Below, in pieces: positions 43,684-52,841 of a stretch of 64,000 bases of DNA. The translations under genes were made by a program, and so were the position numbers. This stretch comes from Patescibacteria group bacterium (GTDB taxonomy: Bacteria > Patescibacteriota > Microgenomatia > UBA1406 > GWC2-37-13): the NCBI GenBank assembly GCA_026415975.1, contig JAOAFZ010000002.1, positions 113,390 to 177,389 on the forward strand, written 5' to 3'. Positions within the stretch are counted from its first letter, which is position 1; each line of letters begins with the position of its first letter. The notes beneath the pieces were generated by a model. It did not search any database. It was given only the letters and a program-made list of their open reading frames with translations, and was not told the DNA's origin.

Positions 43684-44487
43684 ATGTCCACCTACCAAAC
43701 ACCACCGATACCCATTCACGTTCCTACAGACCCCCGGACTATACTGGCTCAGGCGCTGGAGCGGGTAAATAAAAATGTCGAGTTACAGACGCTCTGGCGT
43801 ATTCTGAACGTACACGCTATGGACCGGCTAGGAATGAGCGATCATGGCCCGGTACATTTTCAGATTGTAGCTAATATTGGAATAAAGCTTCTTCGTATGC
43901 TACATAAGCATAAGGTTTCGACCGCTGCGGAAACTGATTTCGGGCTTACCTTTCGTCACGCAGAACTGATTGTTCTGCTAGGCAGCCTACTGCACGACCT
44001 GGGAATGTCGGTTGACCGTGAGGATCATGAGCTGCATAGTATTTTTCTTGCTCACGAAGTAATGAAGGATATTCTTGCATTTCTGCCTGTTGATGAACAG
44101 GTTATTGTCCGCTCCGAGACACTTCATGCTATTTATGCACATCGCAAGGGGGGAACCCCGTTAACTACAGAAGCAGGAGTGGTCCGTGTTGCAGACGCTC
44201 TCGATATGAGTCAAGGCCGTTCACGGATACCCTATGAGAACGGGAAAATAAATATTCACTCCCTTTCCGCCTATGCCATTGATGGAGTCGAGATCCGGGA
44301 AGGGGAGAGTAAGCCCATCCGGATAGAGATTGTAATGAATAACTCATCGGGGATTTTCCAAGTCGATGAACTCCTGAAGAAAAAACTGAAAAACTCGGGG
44401 ATCGAGCAGTACATCGAGGTGAAGGCCTACATAAAAGATGAGCGGGAGAAACTGCTCCTAAAGGAATTCGTACTGGAACATATTTGA
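43684..44487 (+). CDS. HD-domain metal-dependent phosphohydrolase
   Basis: 267 aa. HD signature residues are present: H in DHGPVHFQIVANIG, the HD doublet in VLLGSLLHDLGMSVDREDHELHS, and a late Asp in VVRVADALDMSQGRSRI. These ligate divalent metal in phosphohydrolases acting on nucleotides or cyclic dinucleotides. About 80 residues of C-terminal domain follow (IRIEIVMNNSSGIFQVDELLKKKL), resembling HD proteins with a small regulatory tail. TATACT (43662-43667) lies 4 nt before an ATG at 43672 and 16 nt before this one, so the start is uncertain. Confidence 0.86.
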   Translation: MSTYQTPPIPIHVPTDPRTILAQALERVNKNVELQTLWRILNVHAMDRLGMSDHGPVHFQIVANIGIKLLRMLHKHKVSTAAETDFGLTFRHAELIVLLGSLLHDLGMSVDREDHELHSIFLAHEVMKDILAFLPVDEQVIVRSETLHAIYAHRKGGTPLTTEAGVVRVADALDMSQGRSRIPYENGKINIHSLSAYAIDGVEIREGESKPIRIEIVMNNSSGIFQVDELLKKKLKNSGIEQYIEVKAYIKDEREKLLLKEFVLEHI

Positions 44488-44614
44488 GCCGGATCGAAGG
44501 AATAAGCCGAATTGCTCTCAGCAGACCCCTTGCGTGTGCACTATCGCCTGAACGGGCCTACCTGTTTGCGGTCATGGCTTGCAAACGGAAGAATAACCGG
44601 GTACCATGTACCGC

Positions 44615-45268
44615 ATGGATAAAAATAAGATTTTCATAACTATTGCTTCCGTTGCAGGCCTCTTTGTATTTATGGTCGCCGCATATTTAATGACAAGCCG
44701 TTCACAACAACCTGAAGAGGCTGTTGCCCTTCTTCAGACTATTCCGGCTGGTGCTCAGACCAAGTGGGCAAAAGACGGAAAACACACCCTGATTAAGTTC
44801 AGTGACTACCAATGCCCGGCCTGCGCGTTTGCCCACGATTTTGTTAAGGGTCTGGACTCCGATCCAGATATTACCGGAAATATTAAATTTGTGTATATGC
44901 ACTTTCCACTCATTGGCATTCACCCATTTGCGAATGATGCCGCTTTTGCAGCAGAAGCCGCTGGAAAGCAGGGGAAGTTTTTTGAGATGTCCGATATGAT
45001 TTTCGAAAACCAGCAAACCTGGAGCAGTGGAGGTGACGCGAAGGGAACCTTCCGAAAGTACGCCGAAGACCTGGGCTTAAATATGGAACAGTACGATACC
45101 GATGTCGCCTCGAATGAAATTAAAACGAAGGTCGCCGAAGATGCCGCAAGGGGTGCCCAGGCCGGTGTAAACGGAACGCCGACATTTTTTCTTGATGGCC
45201 GTCGCGTGAACGTCAGATCATATGACGCCTTCCGTAAGCTCCTAAAAGAAACAGCTGCACAGAAATAA
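44615..45268 (+). CDS. DsbA-family thiol:disulfide oxidoreductase, membrane anchored
   Basis: 217 aa with one N-terminal helix (about 7-26) and a thioredoxin-like DsbA domain: TLIKFSDYQCPACAFAHDFV with the CPAC active site, VYMHFPLIGIHPFANDAA, and the cis-Pro loop GVNGTPTFFLDGRRV. It resembles BdbD/DsbA enzymes that oxidise cysteines in exported proteins; the Cys-rich secreted proteins in this window are natural clients. TACCAT (44602-44607) ends 7 nt before this ATG; an ATG 9 nt upstream overlaps the -10 box and is less likely. Confidence 0.93.
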   Translation: MDKNKIFITIASVAGLFVFMVAAYLMTSRSQQPEEAVALLQTIPAGAQTKWAKDGKHTLIKFSDYQCPACAFAHDFVKGLDSDPDITGNIKFVYMHFPLIGIHPFANDAAFAAEAAGKQGKFFEMSDMIFENQQTWSSGGDAKGTFRKYAEDLGLNMEQYDTDVASNEIKTKVAEDAARGAQAGVNGTPTFFLDGRRVNVRSYDAFRKLLKETAAQK

Positions 45269-45291
45269 CTTTTGCCGGCAAAGCCGGAGGG

Positions 45292-45939
45292 TTATAGCAA
45301 CGGCTGAATCTCTGCTATTCGTTCTACCACATGATCCGGCCCGGAGGCTTCCATCTGTTCGGGGTGGAGCCCAGTTCGCACCCCGATCGTTTTTACCTGA
45401 GCTGCCTTCCCGGCAAGGATATCGAATTCCGAATCGCCGATCATAACAACCTCACCCGGTTCCAGGCCGAAATAGAGGAGTGCTTTCAGGATTCCTTCCG
45501 GGTGGGGTTTCGGGTTTTTCACATCTTCAAATCCTATAATCAGATCAATTTCTTCATGAATACCCGATTCGGTCAAAATCGCAATTGTTGAGGGTCTGGC
45601 CCGGTTGGTTACTGTTGCAACCTTGAGCCCGTTTTTCTTGAGAGATTGTACTGTTTCGGCAACGGTAGGAAATGCCCCCACCATGTGCAGGTTTTCTGCC
45701 TGCCACTGGTTGTGAATGGCAGAGAGACGGGCAACATCATGATCGGGAGCAAGTATTCGGTAGCAGTCCAGAAGTGGCATACCGAAAAGCTCTTTCATTT
45801 TTTTCCGGACCCCGGGAACGTGTATATTCTCAGAATCAAGAGTGTATTCGTATGCCTGGAGTATAAACTCGGTGGTATCGATGAGGGTGCCATCTACATC
45901 GAAGAGTACCGCCTTGACCGGCTTGTCGCAGTGCTGCAT
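45292..45939 (-). CDS. HAD-superfamily phosphatase (Gph/PpaX-like)
   Basis: 215 aa. HAD motifs: AVLFDVDGTLID (motif I), VATVTNRARPST (motif II), a Lys in VKNPKPHPEGI (motif III) and VMIGDSEFDILAGKAA (motif IV). The alpha-helical cap between motifs I and II is the C1 type of phosphoglycolate phosphatase and PpaX. TATAAT (minus strand, 45946-45951) ends 6 nt before the ATG at 45939. It converges with dsbA, leaving a 23-bp gap containing the short hairpin CCGGCAAAGCCGG. Confidence 0.9.
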   Translation of the reverse strand: MQHCDKPVKAVLFDVDGTLIDTTEFILQAYEYTLDSENIHVPGVRKKMKELFGMPLLDCYRILAPDHDVARLSAIHNQWQAENLHMVGAFPTVAETVQSLKKNGLKVATVTNRARPSTIAILTESGIHEEIDLIIGFEDVKNPKPHPEGILKALLYFGLEPGEVVMIGDSEFDILAGKAAQVKTIGVRTGLHPEQMEASGPDHVVERIAEIQPLL

Positions 45940-46089
45940 AGGGCGATTATACCAAGGTTCATGCTGATACTCATCATTGCATTTATCGTTTGGTATACAC
46001 ACCTTTATGCGTGAATACGAATCAATGCCAGGCCAGTCAGCTCCTCTGAAATAACAAATTACACGGTACCGGTATGCTATACTATCCCG

Positions 46090-47265
46090 ATGCCGGAAAC
46101 TGCCCTATTGCAACAATCTGAAAAGTATGAGTACCCTCTCGAAGATATAAACCGTGATGGCAAACCGTATTTCTCGCGGCTGTATCTTCCGGATCAGAGT
46201 ATCCTGGACCAGTTTGGCGAGGATTTCCTGCAAATGTGCGAAAAGGAAGAAAGTCTGCGTGGAAGGTCGATCCTGAAAATTCGTCAACTCCTGCTCGATT
46301 CAAACGGTCCGATATGCGTGTATGTTGCAGGACACCATCTGGGCGACCGACTGCTGGGACTTCCATACAAGCTCCACCTGGCCCGCAGGCTGGCAGGGCG
46401 GGAAGTGCTTATCGGAAATGACCGCCACGAAGAACTCACCCTTCCCTACCTCGACCTGCCGCCAAACGCCCAGATAGCGACTAAGCCTGAAGATAGACTT
46501 AAAGATAATGAATATCATCAGATAGATATGATTGCCTCTGGTCTGCATACCATTGATGTCTTACCAGTTGTACAAGCTAGACGGTATCGGGAGCCGGATC
46601 TTCGCATGGCCATTCAAATGGCCGTTTTGGGTTTCCCTATGTCAGAAGCGGACCTGCGGCGACCGGGGTTTCGGATCCCTGAAGAGATACTGGAACAGTT
46701 TCCGCAGGATACGGATCTTCTGATCGTTCCGGATGCAATGACATATCCGTATCTTAATGGTAGGTTTTATCAATCAATGAAATCACTTACGGCCCAACAG
46801 TGGAAAGAAGTTTTTGTTGCATTACCTGCTGGTATCAGAATCGGCATGATCCATGGAGTGAGTCATCCGGAATACTGTAATGCTGTTTTTCATGCGGCAT
46901 GGCAGACGGGGAAAAAGGTAGAACATCGCCAGACCCCGCGTTTAATTGACTTCTTTCACGAGGTCTTGCGTGCCCGGGTATTTTTTGGAATGGATACCGG
47001 CACCACACATATGGCAAGCATGATTAGTCGCGATCTTGCTGTCGAAGGACGTAGAGAAATCGCTATTCGATCGCTGTTCAACGCCCGTCTTGTTAAACTC
47101 TACCAATTCGGGCTTGTGGGGCATCCTGATCCTGATACTACTTTGGTATTTCCGCACGCACCAGGGGAGGCTGGTTATCCAATGGAGAGACTGATGGACG
47201 ATGCGAACCCCGGGCAGATTGCGTCCTGGCTTACCCGGGCGGTGCAAAAGCAGCAAGGTCTGTAG
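46090..47265 (+). CDS. GT9-like (heptosyltransferase-fold) glycosyltransferase
   Basis: 391 aa. The Rossmann-like start PICVYVAGHHLGDRLLGLPYKLHLARR resembles the G-D-x-L-L-x-x-P opening of GT9 enzymes, and VFFGMDTGTTHMASMI matches the GT9 nucleotide-sugar site G-x-D-T-G-x-x-H-x-A. The N-terminal 70 residues are extra. No LPS genes occur nearby, so the acceptor is probably another envelope glycan. TATACT (46078-46083) ends 6 nt before ATG. Family assignment is moderate because similarity is confined to the two motifs. Confidence 0.62.
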   Translation: MPETALLQQSEKYEYPLEDINRDGKPYFSRLYLPDQSILDQFGEDFLQMCEKEESLRGRSILKIRQLLLDSNGPICVYVAGHHLGDRLLGLPYKLHLARRLAGREVLIGNDRHEELTLPYLDLPPNAQIATKPEDRLKDNEYHQIDMIASGLHTIDVLPVVQARRYREPDLRMAIQMAVLGFPMSEADLRRPGFRIPEEILEQFPQDTDLLIVPDAMTYPYLNGRFYQSMKSLTAQQWKEVFVALPAGIRIGMIHGVSHPEYCNAVFHAAWQTGKKVEHRQTPRLIDFFHEVLRARVFFGMDTGTTHMASMISRDLAVEGRREIAIRSLFNARLVKLYQFGLVGHPDPDTTLVFPHAPGEAGYPMERLMDDANPGQIASWLTRAVQKQQGL

Positions 47266-47423
47266 AAGCTTCTCCTATCCCGCGGATGCACCAGCAGGTG
47301 CTGTTAGCTAAGAAAGTACCGTTCAATAGCAATCCTCTTGCCATCTTGCTCCACTGGCGGGAGGACTGCATTATCCCTGCCAGTCACCACAAAAATTACC
47401 ATAGTCTGCTACAATTGGGAGGC

Positions 47424-48173
47424 ATGTTTACCACCGCCCGCGGAAAACGCATCTATTATGAATGCTACGGCAAAGGGCCGAAAACGATTCTCTTTGTACA
47501 CGGCTGGGGCGGGACGCATAAAAGTCTGAAAAGACTGGCGATAAAGCCGGTAAAAAAATTCCGGACCGTGGTGATCGACTTGCCGGGCTTCGGTAAAAGT
47601 CAAAATCCGGATCCATCGTGGGGGGTAGAGGAGTATGCAGAGTGTGTGGTTGATTTTTTAAAAAAACAGGAGATCCAGAATCCGGTCTACTTCGGCCATT
47701 CGTTCGGCGGAAGTCTGGGTATTTATATTGCCGCAAAGGGGCTCTATCCACTGGCAAAGCTAGTATTGTGTGCGAGTGCTTTTAAGCGAACGGGTAAGAA
47801 ATCCCGGCTGGCAAGCGGAGTGAATTCTGTGGTAAATTCCTACGTGCCATTTTTACGAAGCATTGTCTCCCGGGTCAAGCCGTTTTTTTATAAAATTTTC
47901 TTCCCCGATTCTGACCTCGCCAGATTTCCTCATCTGGAAAGCAACTTCCGGAAGATTATTACCCGGGATCTCTCGGATTTACCCGAAAAAATCACTATTC
48001 CAACGCTCATTTTATGGGGCGGACGGGACACCTATACACCGCCGGCTCTTGCTGACGAGCTGGAAGAAAAGATCCCCGGCTCGTGCAAGATTCTTTTTCC
48101 GTACAAGAGCCATAATCTGCCGATCCGGTACCCGGATGAGGTGTGGAACAAGATGCGGGGGTTTATTGCCTGA
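47424..48173 (+). CDS. Alpha/beta hydrolase
   Basis: 249 aa, standard size. Oxyanion motif FVHGWGGTH, nucleophile elbow YFGHSFGGSLG (GxSxG), acid in LILWGGRDTYTP and His in YKSHNLP give a full catalytic triad. It is an esterase-, lipase- or proline-iminopeptidase-like enzyme of unknown substrate. TACAAT (47410-47415) ends 8 nt before ATG. The 158 bp upstream contain small hairpins (GCACC-AGCA-GGTGC at 47288-47301) but no gene. Confidence 0.9.
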   Translation: MFTTARGKRIYYECYGKGPKTILFVHGWGGTHKSLKRLAIKPVKKFRTVVIDLPGFGKSQNPDPSWGVEEYAECVVDFLKKQEIQNPVYFGHSFGGSLGIYIAAKGLYPLAKLVLCASAFKRTGKKSRLASGVNSVVNSYVPFLRSIVSRVKPFFYKIFFPDSDLARFPHLESNFRKIITRDLSDLPEKITIPTLILWGGRDTYTPPALADELEEKIPGSCKILFPYKSHNLPIRYPDEVWNKMRGFIA

Positions 48174-48231
48174 GCTCCATTGGTTTCCTTTTTATCGTCG
48201 GGTATAATGAATCGTAGTAAACCCGCATCCG

Positions 48232-49668
48232 ATGATCGCGCTCAAGTTTATTCTTATCGTTCTCGGACTTTTTATCTACCTGTCCAAGGTTGCCGAGTTT
48301 TTGTACCGGTTTCAGATTAAGGAGTATCGCTTCGATCGCTTTCGCTCCGGAGTACGCGACTGGGGGTGGGGAAGTCTGCTTTTTGCGCCACGTCTTGTAC
48401 TTCCGGCCGCCTCGGTGCGGAATCTGGGGATTGGAGGGTTCCTGGGATTCTTTGGAGTTGTTTTTACCTGCTTCCTTTACTACTATTCTCTCCCGGTCCT
48501 AATCGGCTTCGTCTTGCTTGCGCCGGTGGTAGCGCTCCTAGATGTTGCAGTGCTGGTTGCACTTACCGGTATTCCGGTAGCCTGGCATCGGGAACGCATG
48601 ATCAAACGGGCGGAACGCAAACTGGCAGGAAGCCAGGCACAAGTGATCGCCGTAACAGGCTCGTTTGGAAAGACAAGCGTAAAGGAGTTTCTGTACACGC
48701 TGCTTATTGCAGACCGGAAAGTGGCAAAAACCGACAAGAACCGGAATACGGATGTGGGAGTGGCACTCTCGATTCTAAAAAACCTGAAACCCTACACTGA
48801 ATACTTTATTGCCGAGATGGGTGCATACCGGATCGGGGAGATCGCGAAAATATGCCGGAGTTTTCCGCCGCGGATGGTGGTTGTAACCGCATTCGGCAAT
48901 CAGCACCTTGATTTATATGGCTCGAAGGAAAATCTGGTAGCTGCGGAATCCGAGCCGCTGGCGTTTCTGGGAAAGGGGGATACCGCCTATCTGAATGCGG
49001 ATATTCCGGAATACCGTGACCTGACAAAGTTGGGTCCGTACCGGGTGGTATCGTATTCGATGAAAGACTCCCGGGCGGATATATGGGCCGAGGATTTAAC
49101 GACGTCTTATAGAGGAACAACGGCAACAATACATACGCCGAAGGGGAGCATCCATCTAAAAACAAAACTCCTGGGCAGACATACTGTACAAAATCTTTTG
49201 CCCGCTATTGCGGTTGCATTGGATACCGGACTGGGGGTAGAGGAGATCCGGGAGGGGATTGGGCAACTGGTGGCTATTCCGGATAAAGGCTCACTTCACG
49301 TAAACGCTCAAAAAACCACGATTTACAGTGATGCCAGCAACTCAAATGTAGATGGCTTTATCGAGCTGCTGCGGATCGCCGGAACATTTCCTCAGAAAAA
49401 CAGACTTGTAGTGAGCAAAGGGATTATCGAACTTGGGAATGAAAAACTGCCATCGTATAGGCGCATTCTAAAGGAGCTTGCCGGTTCGGGCTGTTCGCTC
49501 TTGACCACGGACCGTGATTTCGAGCGAGCGGGAATGCGGCGACATGATGTTACGGTATTCCCTGATGAAGAGGCAATTCGTACCGCTTTGGAGCCAATGC
49601 AAGGAAAGGATACACTTATTTGCATTGAAGGCAGGTTTACTCCGGGGTTTATACGTTCTCTCCACTAA
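48232..49668 (+). CDS. murF: MurF-like Mur ligase fused to an N-terminal membrane domain
   Basis: 478 aa. Residues 1-118 contain three or four membrane helices (IALKFILIVLGLFIYLSKVAEFL; GFLGFFGVVFTCFLYYYSLPVLIGFVLLAPVVALLDVAVLVA). The Mur ligase core follows: P-loop VIAVTGSFGKTSVKEF (142-149 GSFGKTS), EMGAYRIGEIAKIC, VVVTAFGNQHLDLYGS, LLGRHTVQNLLPAIAVA, and a short C-terminal domain. The central motifs match MurF, which adds D-Ala-D-Ala to the UDP-MurNAc-tripeptide. The usual MurF N-terminal UDP-binding domain is replaced by the membrane segment, so a lipid-linked or variant substrate is possible. TATAAT lies about 23 nt before ATG. Confidence 0.82.
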   Translation: MIALKFILIVLGLFIYLSKVAEFLYRFQIKEYRFDRFRSGVRDWGWGSLLFAPRLVLPAASVRNLGIGGFLGFFGVVFTCFLYYYSLPVLIGFVLLAPVVALLDVAVLVALTGIPVAWHRERMIKRAERKLAGSQAQVIAVTGSFGKTSVKEFLYTLLIADRKVAKTDKNRNTDVGVALSILKNLKPYTEYFIAEMGAYRIGEIAKICRSFPPRMVVVTAFGNQHLDLYGSKENLVAAESEPLAFLGKGDTAYLNADIPEYRDLTKLGPYRVVSYSMKDSRADIWAEDLTTSYRGTTATIHTPKGSIHLKTKLLGRHTVQNLLPAIAVALDTGLGVEEIREGIGQLVAIPDKGSLHVNAQKTTIYSDASNSNVDGFIELLRIAGTFPQKNRLVVSKGIIELGNEKLPSYRRILKELAGSGCSLLTTDRDFERAGMRRHDVTVFPDEEAIRTALEPMQGKDTLICIEGRFTPGFIRSLH

Positions 49669-49673
49669 AAAAT

Positions 49674-50591
49674 ATGAAAGCGGTTATCTTTGCCGGTGCC
49701 ATTCTTGCCGGCTTTGCTATTCCCCAGGCTGCGGAGTTCCTGTGGCTCCTCAAACCGCTCCTAATGGGGCTGCTGTTTTATGCTTTCCTGGATATTCACC
49801 TTGACCGGTCACTCTTTCATAAACAGATACCCCTGGTGTTTGCGGGAAACGTCGGATTATCTCTTGTGTTATATTTTGCGGTAGCTCCATTCGATAGGAC
49901 GCTTGCCCTGGCGCTGTTTTCCATAGCCTTTGCCCCGACTGCCACTGCAGCGCCGGCGATCATGTTCTTTCTTAGGGGGAAAGTTGAGTTTGTAATAGCC
50001 TCGGTGGTGTTTACCAACTTTGCGGCTGCGTTGTTACTACCGTTCGTGTTTACCGGAATCCTGGTACCGGGAGCAAGTATATCTACACTCAGTATTCTGC
50101 GGGATACCGCGATTGTGATCCTGGTGCCGTTTGTACTCGTGCAAGTGACTAAACTTAGTTTACCTCCGGTATACCGGTTCTTTGACAAGCACAAAGAGAT
50201 TGCCCTCTGGATACTGGCTGCTATTATCTTCCTTGCGGTTTCCAATGCCGGAGCGTTTTTGCACAAAGAGGAAGGGGTATCATTCGCATATGTTTTCCAG
50301 ATCGGGTTTGCCTGTATGGCATTGTGTCTGGGCTTATTTACCCTGGGACGCCGGTTTGGAGGAGGGGAGTTCCGTCGCGAGGTGGCGCAGAGTCTGGCAC
50401 ACAAGAACACGATGTTCATGGCCTGGTTTGCTACCACCTATCTGTCCCCGGCGGTTGCCATGGGTCCGATCTTTTATCTGATCTGCGATACGCTCTACAA
50501 TACCTGGCAGATCTCTCGAACCGGTGAATGGAGCAGCAAAGCCGCCGCGCCGCGAAAAAAACCGGCCCGTTCCCGTCGAAAAACACGGTAG
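49674..50591 (+). CDS. Bile acid:sodium symporter/arsenite-type (BASS/SBF) transporter
   Basis: 305 aa with nine or ten membrane helices. Landmarks are IAFAPTATAAPAIMFFLRGKVEFVIASVVFTNFAAALLLPF, the crossover-helix region of SBF-like carriers, and a late QSLAHKNTMFMAWFATTYL. BASS proteins cotransport organic anions with sodium. It follows the MurF-like gene by 5 bp and is probably cotranscribed. The C-terminus is very basic (KKPARSRRKTR). Substrate unknown. Confidence 0.85.
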   Translation: MKAVIFAGAILAGFAIPQAAEFLWLLKPLLMGLLFYAFLDIHLDRSLFHKQIPLVFAGNVGLSLVLYFAVAPFDRTLALALFSIAFAPTATAAPAIMFFLRGKVEFVIASVVFTNFAAALLLPFVFTGILVPGASISTLSILRDTAIVILVPFVLVQVTKLSLPPVYRFFDKHKEIALWILAAIIFLAVSNAGAFLHKEEGVSFAYVFQIGFACMALCLGLFTLGRRFGGGEFRREVAQSLAHKNTMFMAWFATTYLSPAVAMGPIFYLICDTLYNTWQISRTGEWSSKAAAPRKKPARSRRKTR

Positions 50592-50612
50592 CCTGGGAGA
50601 ACACATTTACCC

Positions 50613-51410
50613 TTATCCTGCCAGCTCTTGAGCCCGTTCTTTTGCTTTCTGGATGGCGTTGGCGAAAATATGATCGAACTGGCGCTCGCGGAGGTGCTTG
50701 AGTGCTGCCTCGGTGGTACCGCCTTTCGAGGTAACCGCCTGTTTCCACTCTTTGGCCGTCTTCGTCTTGGAGGCAAGCACTGCAGCAGCTCCCTGTATCG
50801 TCTGCTGCGCAATCGTTTCTGCGTCTGCGGGGGAGAACCCCATGGCACGGGCTTTTTCTTCGAGAAGCTGGGTCAGATAAAAATAATACGCCGGTCCAGA
50901 ACCGGAGAGGGCGGTGATACTGTTGATGTCCGCTTCTGTAGCAAGCTCGACTTCGATCCCGAAGGAGCGGAAGAGCGAACGGGCAGCTGCTTTATCTGCC
51001 GCAGTAGCTGCCGGGCTGGCTATCCAGCCGGTAAGACTTTTTCCTACTATCGCTGCCAGGTTGGGCATAGAACGGATAATCCGCTCCGAACGGGTTTCCC
51101 GGGAGAGCCTCTCTATAGGAATTCCCGCCATGATCGAGATGACAAGCGTATTCGTGAGGCCGGCATCGATCGCGGCTGCCAGTTGTTCGAACGACTGCGG
51201 TTTTACTGCAAGCAGAACAGCATTCGGCCGCAATTCGGAAAAGAGGTCGTTCACCCGCGAAAACCTCCGGTTACTGGGAACCTTGAGGGCTGTTAATTTA
51301 CCGGTTTCCGGATCACAGACCGCGACATCGAGATCGGGGAGTGCGGTCCGAACTGCAGTGTAAATGGCACCGCCCATGTTGCCGGCACCGATGATTGCTA
51401 GTGATTTCAT
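50613..51410 (-). CDS. proC: Pyrroline-5-carboxylate reductase
   Basis: 265 aa. NADPH-binding SLAIIGAGNMGGAIYTAV at the N-terminus (GAGNMG, 8-13), VLLAVKPQSFEQLAAAI, SIMAGIPIERL, RSMPNLAAIVGKSLTG, and the ProC signature ALSGSGPAYYFYLTQLLEEKARAMG with SKGGTTEAAL near the end. It makes proline from P5C. TACAAT (minus strand, 51417-51422) ends 6 nt before the ATG at 51410; the frame is open to 51482. The ornithine aminotransferase just upstream provides its substrate. Confidence 0.97.
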   Translation of the reverse strand: MKSLAIIGAGNMGGAIYTAVRTALPDLDVAVCDPETGKLTALKVPSNRRFSRVNDLFSELRPNAVLLAVKPQSFEQLAAAIDAGLTNTLVISIMAGIPIERLSRETRSERIIRSMPNLAAIVGKSLTGWIASPAATAADKAAARSLFRSFGIEVELATEADINSITALSGSGPAYYFYLTQLLEEKARAMGFSPADAETIAQQTIQGAAAVLASKTKTAKEWKQAVTSKGGTTEAALKHLRERQFDHIFANAIQKAKERAQELAG

Positions 51411-51558
51411 GCCCCTATTGTATCCTAGATTCCACTGGAAGTCCGGGGAAGTGTCTGTACGTTCAAAAACAAAGTATCCCACCTATTTACACTTACACCC
51501 CTTAACAGGAGCAAGTGGTGTACTTCTGCTTTGAACTCAGCCTTAGATCAAGTTAAAA

Positions 51559-52758
51559 TCAAGTTAGGACTTTTGCGATGCGTTCCAGTGCCCAGTCAAG
51601 CTCGTCCTTTGTTATTGTGAGAGGCGGGGAAAATCGCATTGTGGATTTCCGCGTATCTTTGCAGAGAATGCCCTGTTTCATAAGCTTCTTGCAAAAATCC
51701 ATCGCCACCCCGGATTCTGGTTTTATATCTACCCCTATCAGAAGGCCTTTCCCACGGACTTCTGCAACGTGCGGCGAGTTCAAATTCCGCAAGGCATTTA
51801 TAAAGTAAATACCCATACGTTCTGCATTTTCCGCGAGGTGCTCCTCGATGATGACATCCAGCGCAGTACTTCCGATTGCCGCTGCAAGCGGGTTGCCTCC
51901 AAAAGTCGAGCCATGATCTCCAGGTGTTATCACCTGCATGATATCGTCGTCTGCTGCAACCGCACTAATGGGATAGAAACCGCCGGAGAGCGCCTTGCCC
52001 AGAACATACATATCAGGCTCGACATCTTCATAATCACACGCGAACATGCGCCCGGTCCGCGCCAGACCAGTCTGGACCTCATCGGCAATCATCAGAATCT
52101 GTTTCTTTGTGCAGAGTCTGCGCATCTGTCTCAGGTAGCCATCGGGAGGAATAATAACACCTCCTTCTCCCTGGACGGGTTCCACGAGGACGGCTACAGT
52201 ACGCGATGTGATAGCTTGTTCCAGTGCATCGATATTACCAAAGGGTACCCGAACGAAGCCCGGGGTAAACGGGCCGAAGCCGCGCCGGTACTGGACTTCG
52301 GTGGAGAAGGAGATTACCGAAATCGTGCGTCCATGGAAATTATTCTCGAAGGTAATAATTTCTGCAGTATTTTCCAGAACACCTTTTACCGTATGTCCCC
52401 ATTTCCGGGCGATTTTTAACGACGTCTCGACAGCTTCGGTCCCGGTGTTCATGGGGAGGATTTTATCTTTCCGGGTTATTGTACAAAGCTTTTCCGCAAA
52501 CTCACCGAGCCTGTCATTGTAGAATGCCCGGGAGGTTAGGGGAACACGACCAAGCTGGTCTATTGCAGCAGCACGGATCCGCGGGTGGTTGTGCCCCTGG
52601 TTTACGGCACTGTACGAACTGAGCATATCCAGGTATCGGTGGCCTTCCGGATTCCAGACCCAGACACCCTCAGCTTTCGAGACCACAACAGGGAGAGGGT
52701 GGTAATTGTGAGCACAATAAGTCTCGGTTCGGGAGATCGCAATTTTGGATTGTTGCAT
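51559..52758 (-). CDS. rocD: Ornithine--oxo-acid aminotransferase (class III)
   Basis: 399 aa, full length. Class III markers: MLSSYSAVNQGHNHPRI typical of ornithine aminotransferases, PMNTGTEAVETSLKIARKWG, NFHGRTISVISFS, VAVLVEPVQGEGG, LMIADEVQTGLARTG, and LGKALSGGFYPISAV with the PLP-binding Lys. It converts ornithine to glutamate semialdehyde, which cyclises to P5C for ProC; acetylornithine aminotransferase is the main alternative. TAGAAT (minus strand, 52767-52772) ends 8 nt before ATG. Confidence 0.93.
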   Translation of the reverse strand: MQQSKIAISRTETYCAHNYHPLPVVVSKAEGVWVWNPEGHRYLDMLSSYSAVNQGHNHPRIRAAAIDQLGRVPLTSRAFYNDRLGEFAEKLCTITRKDKILPMNTGTEAVETSLKIARKWGHTVKGVLENTAEIITFENNFHGRTISVISFSTEVQYRRGFGPFTPGFVRVPFGNIDALEQAITSRTVAVLVEPVQGEGGVIIPPDGYLRQMRRLCTKKQILMIADEVQTGLARTGRMFACDYEDVEPDMYVLGKALSGGFYPISAVAADDDIMQVITPGDHGSTFGGNPLAAAIGSTALDVIIEEHLAENAERMGIYFINALRNLNSPHVAEVRGKGLLIGVDIKPESGVAMDFCKKLMKQGILCKDTRKSTMRFSPPLTITKDELDWALERIAKVLT

Positions 52759-52841
52759 CTTGACGGATTCTAATGCAAAGTAGAAAAAATGTCAACGTTC
52801 TGCTTAGAACTTCCCGTTTGACGGTAGAGTATAATGGGAGC

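Noticed and set aside
45269-45291. Hairpin CCGGCAAAGCCGG as a bidirectional terminator between dsbA and the HAD gene
   Set aside because: The stem is only 5 bp and no T-run follows on either strand.
49817-50437. 206-codon minus-strand frame inside the BASS transporter
   Set aside because: It is the antisense shadow of a clear transporter; the translation lacks any domain and no promoter is seen.
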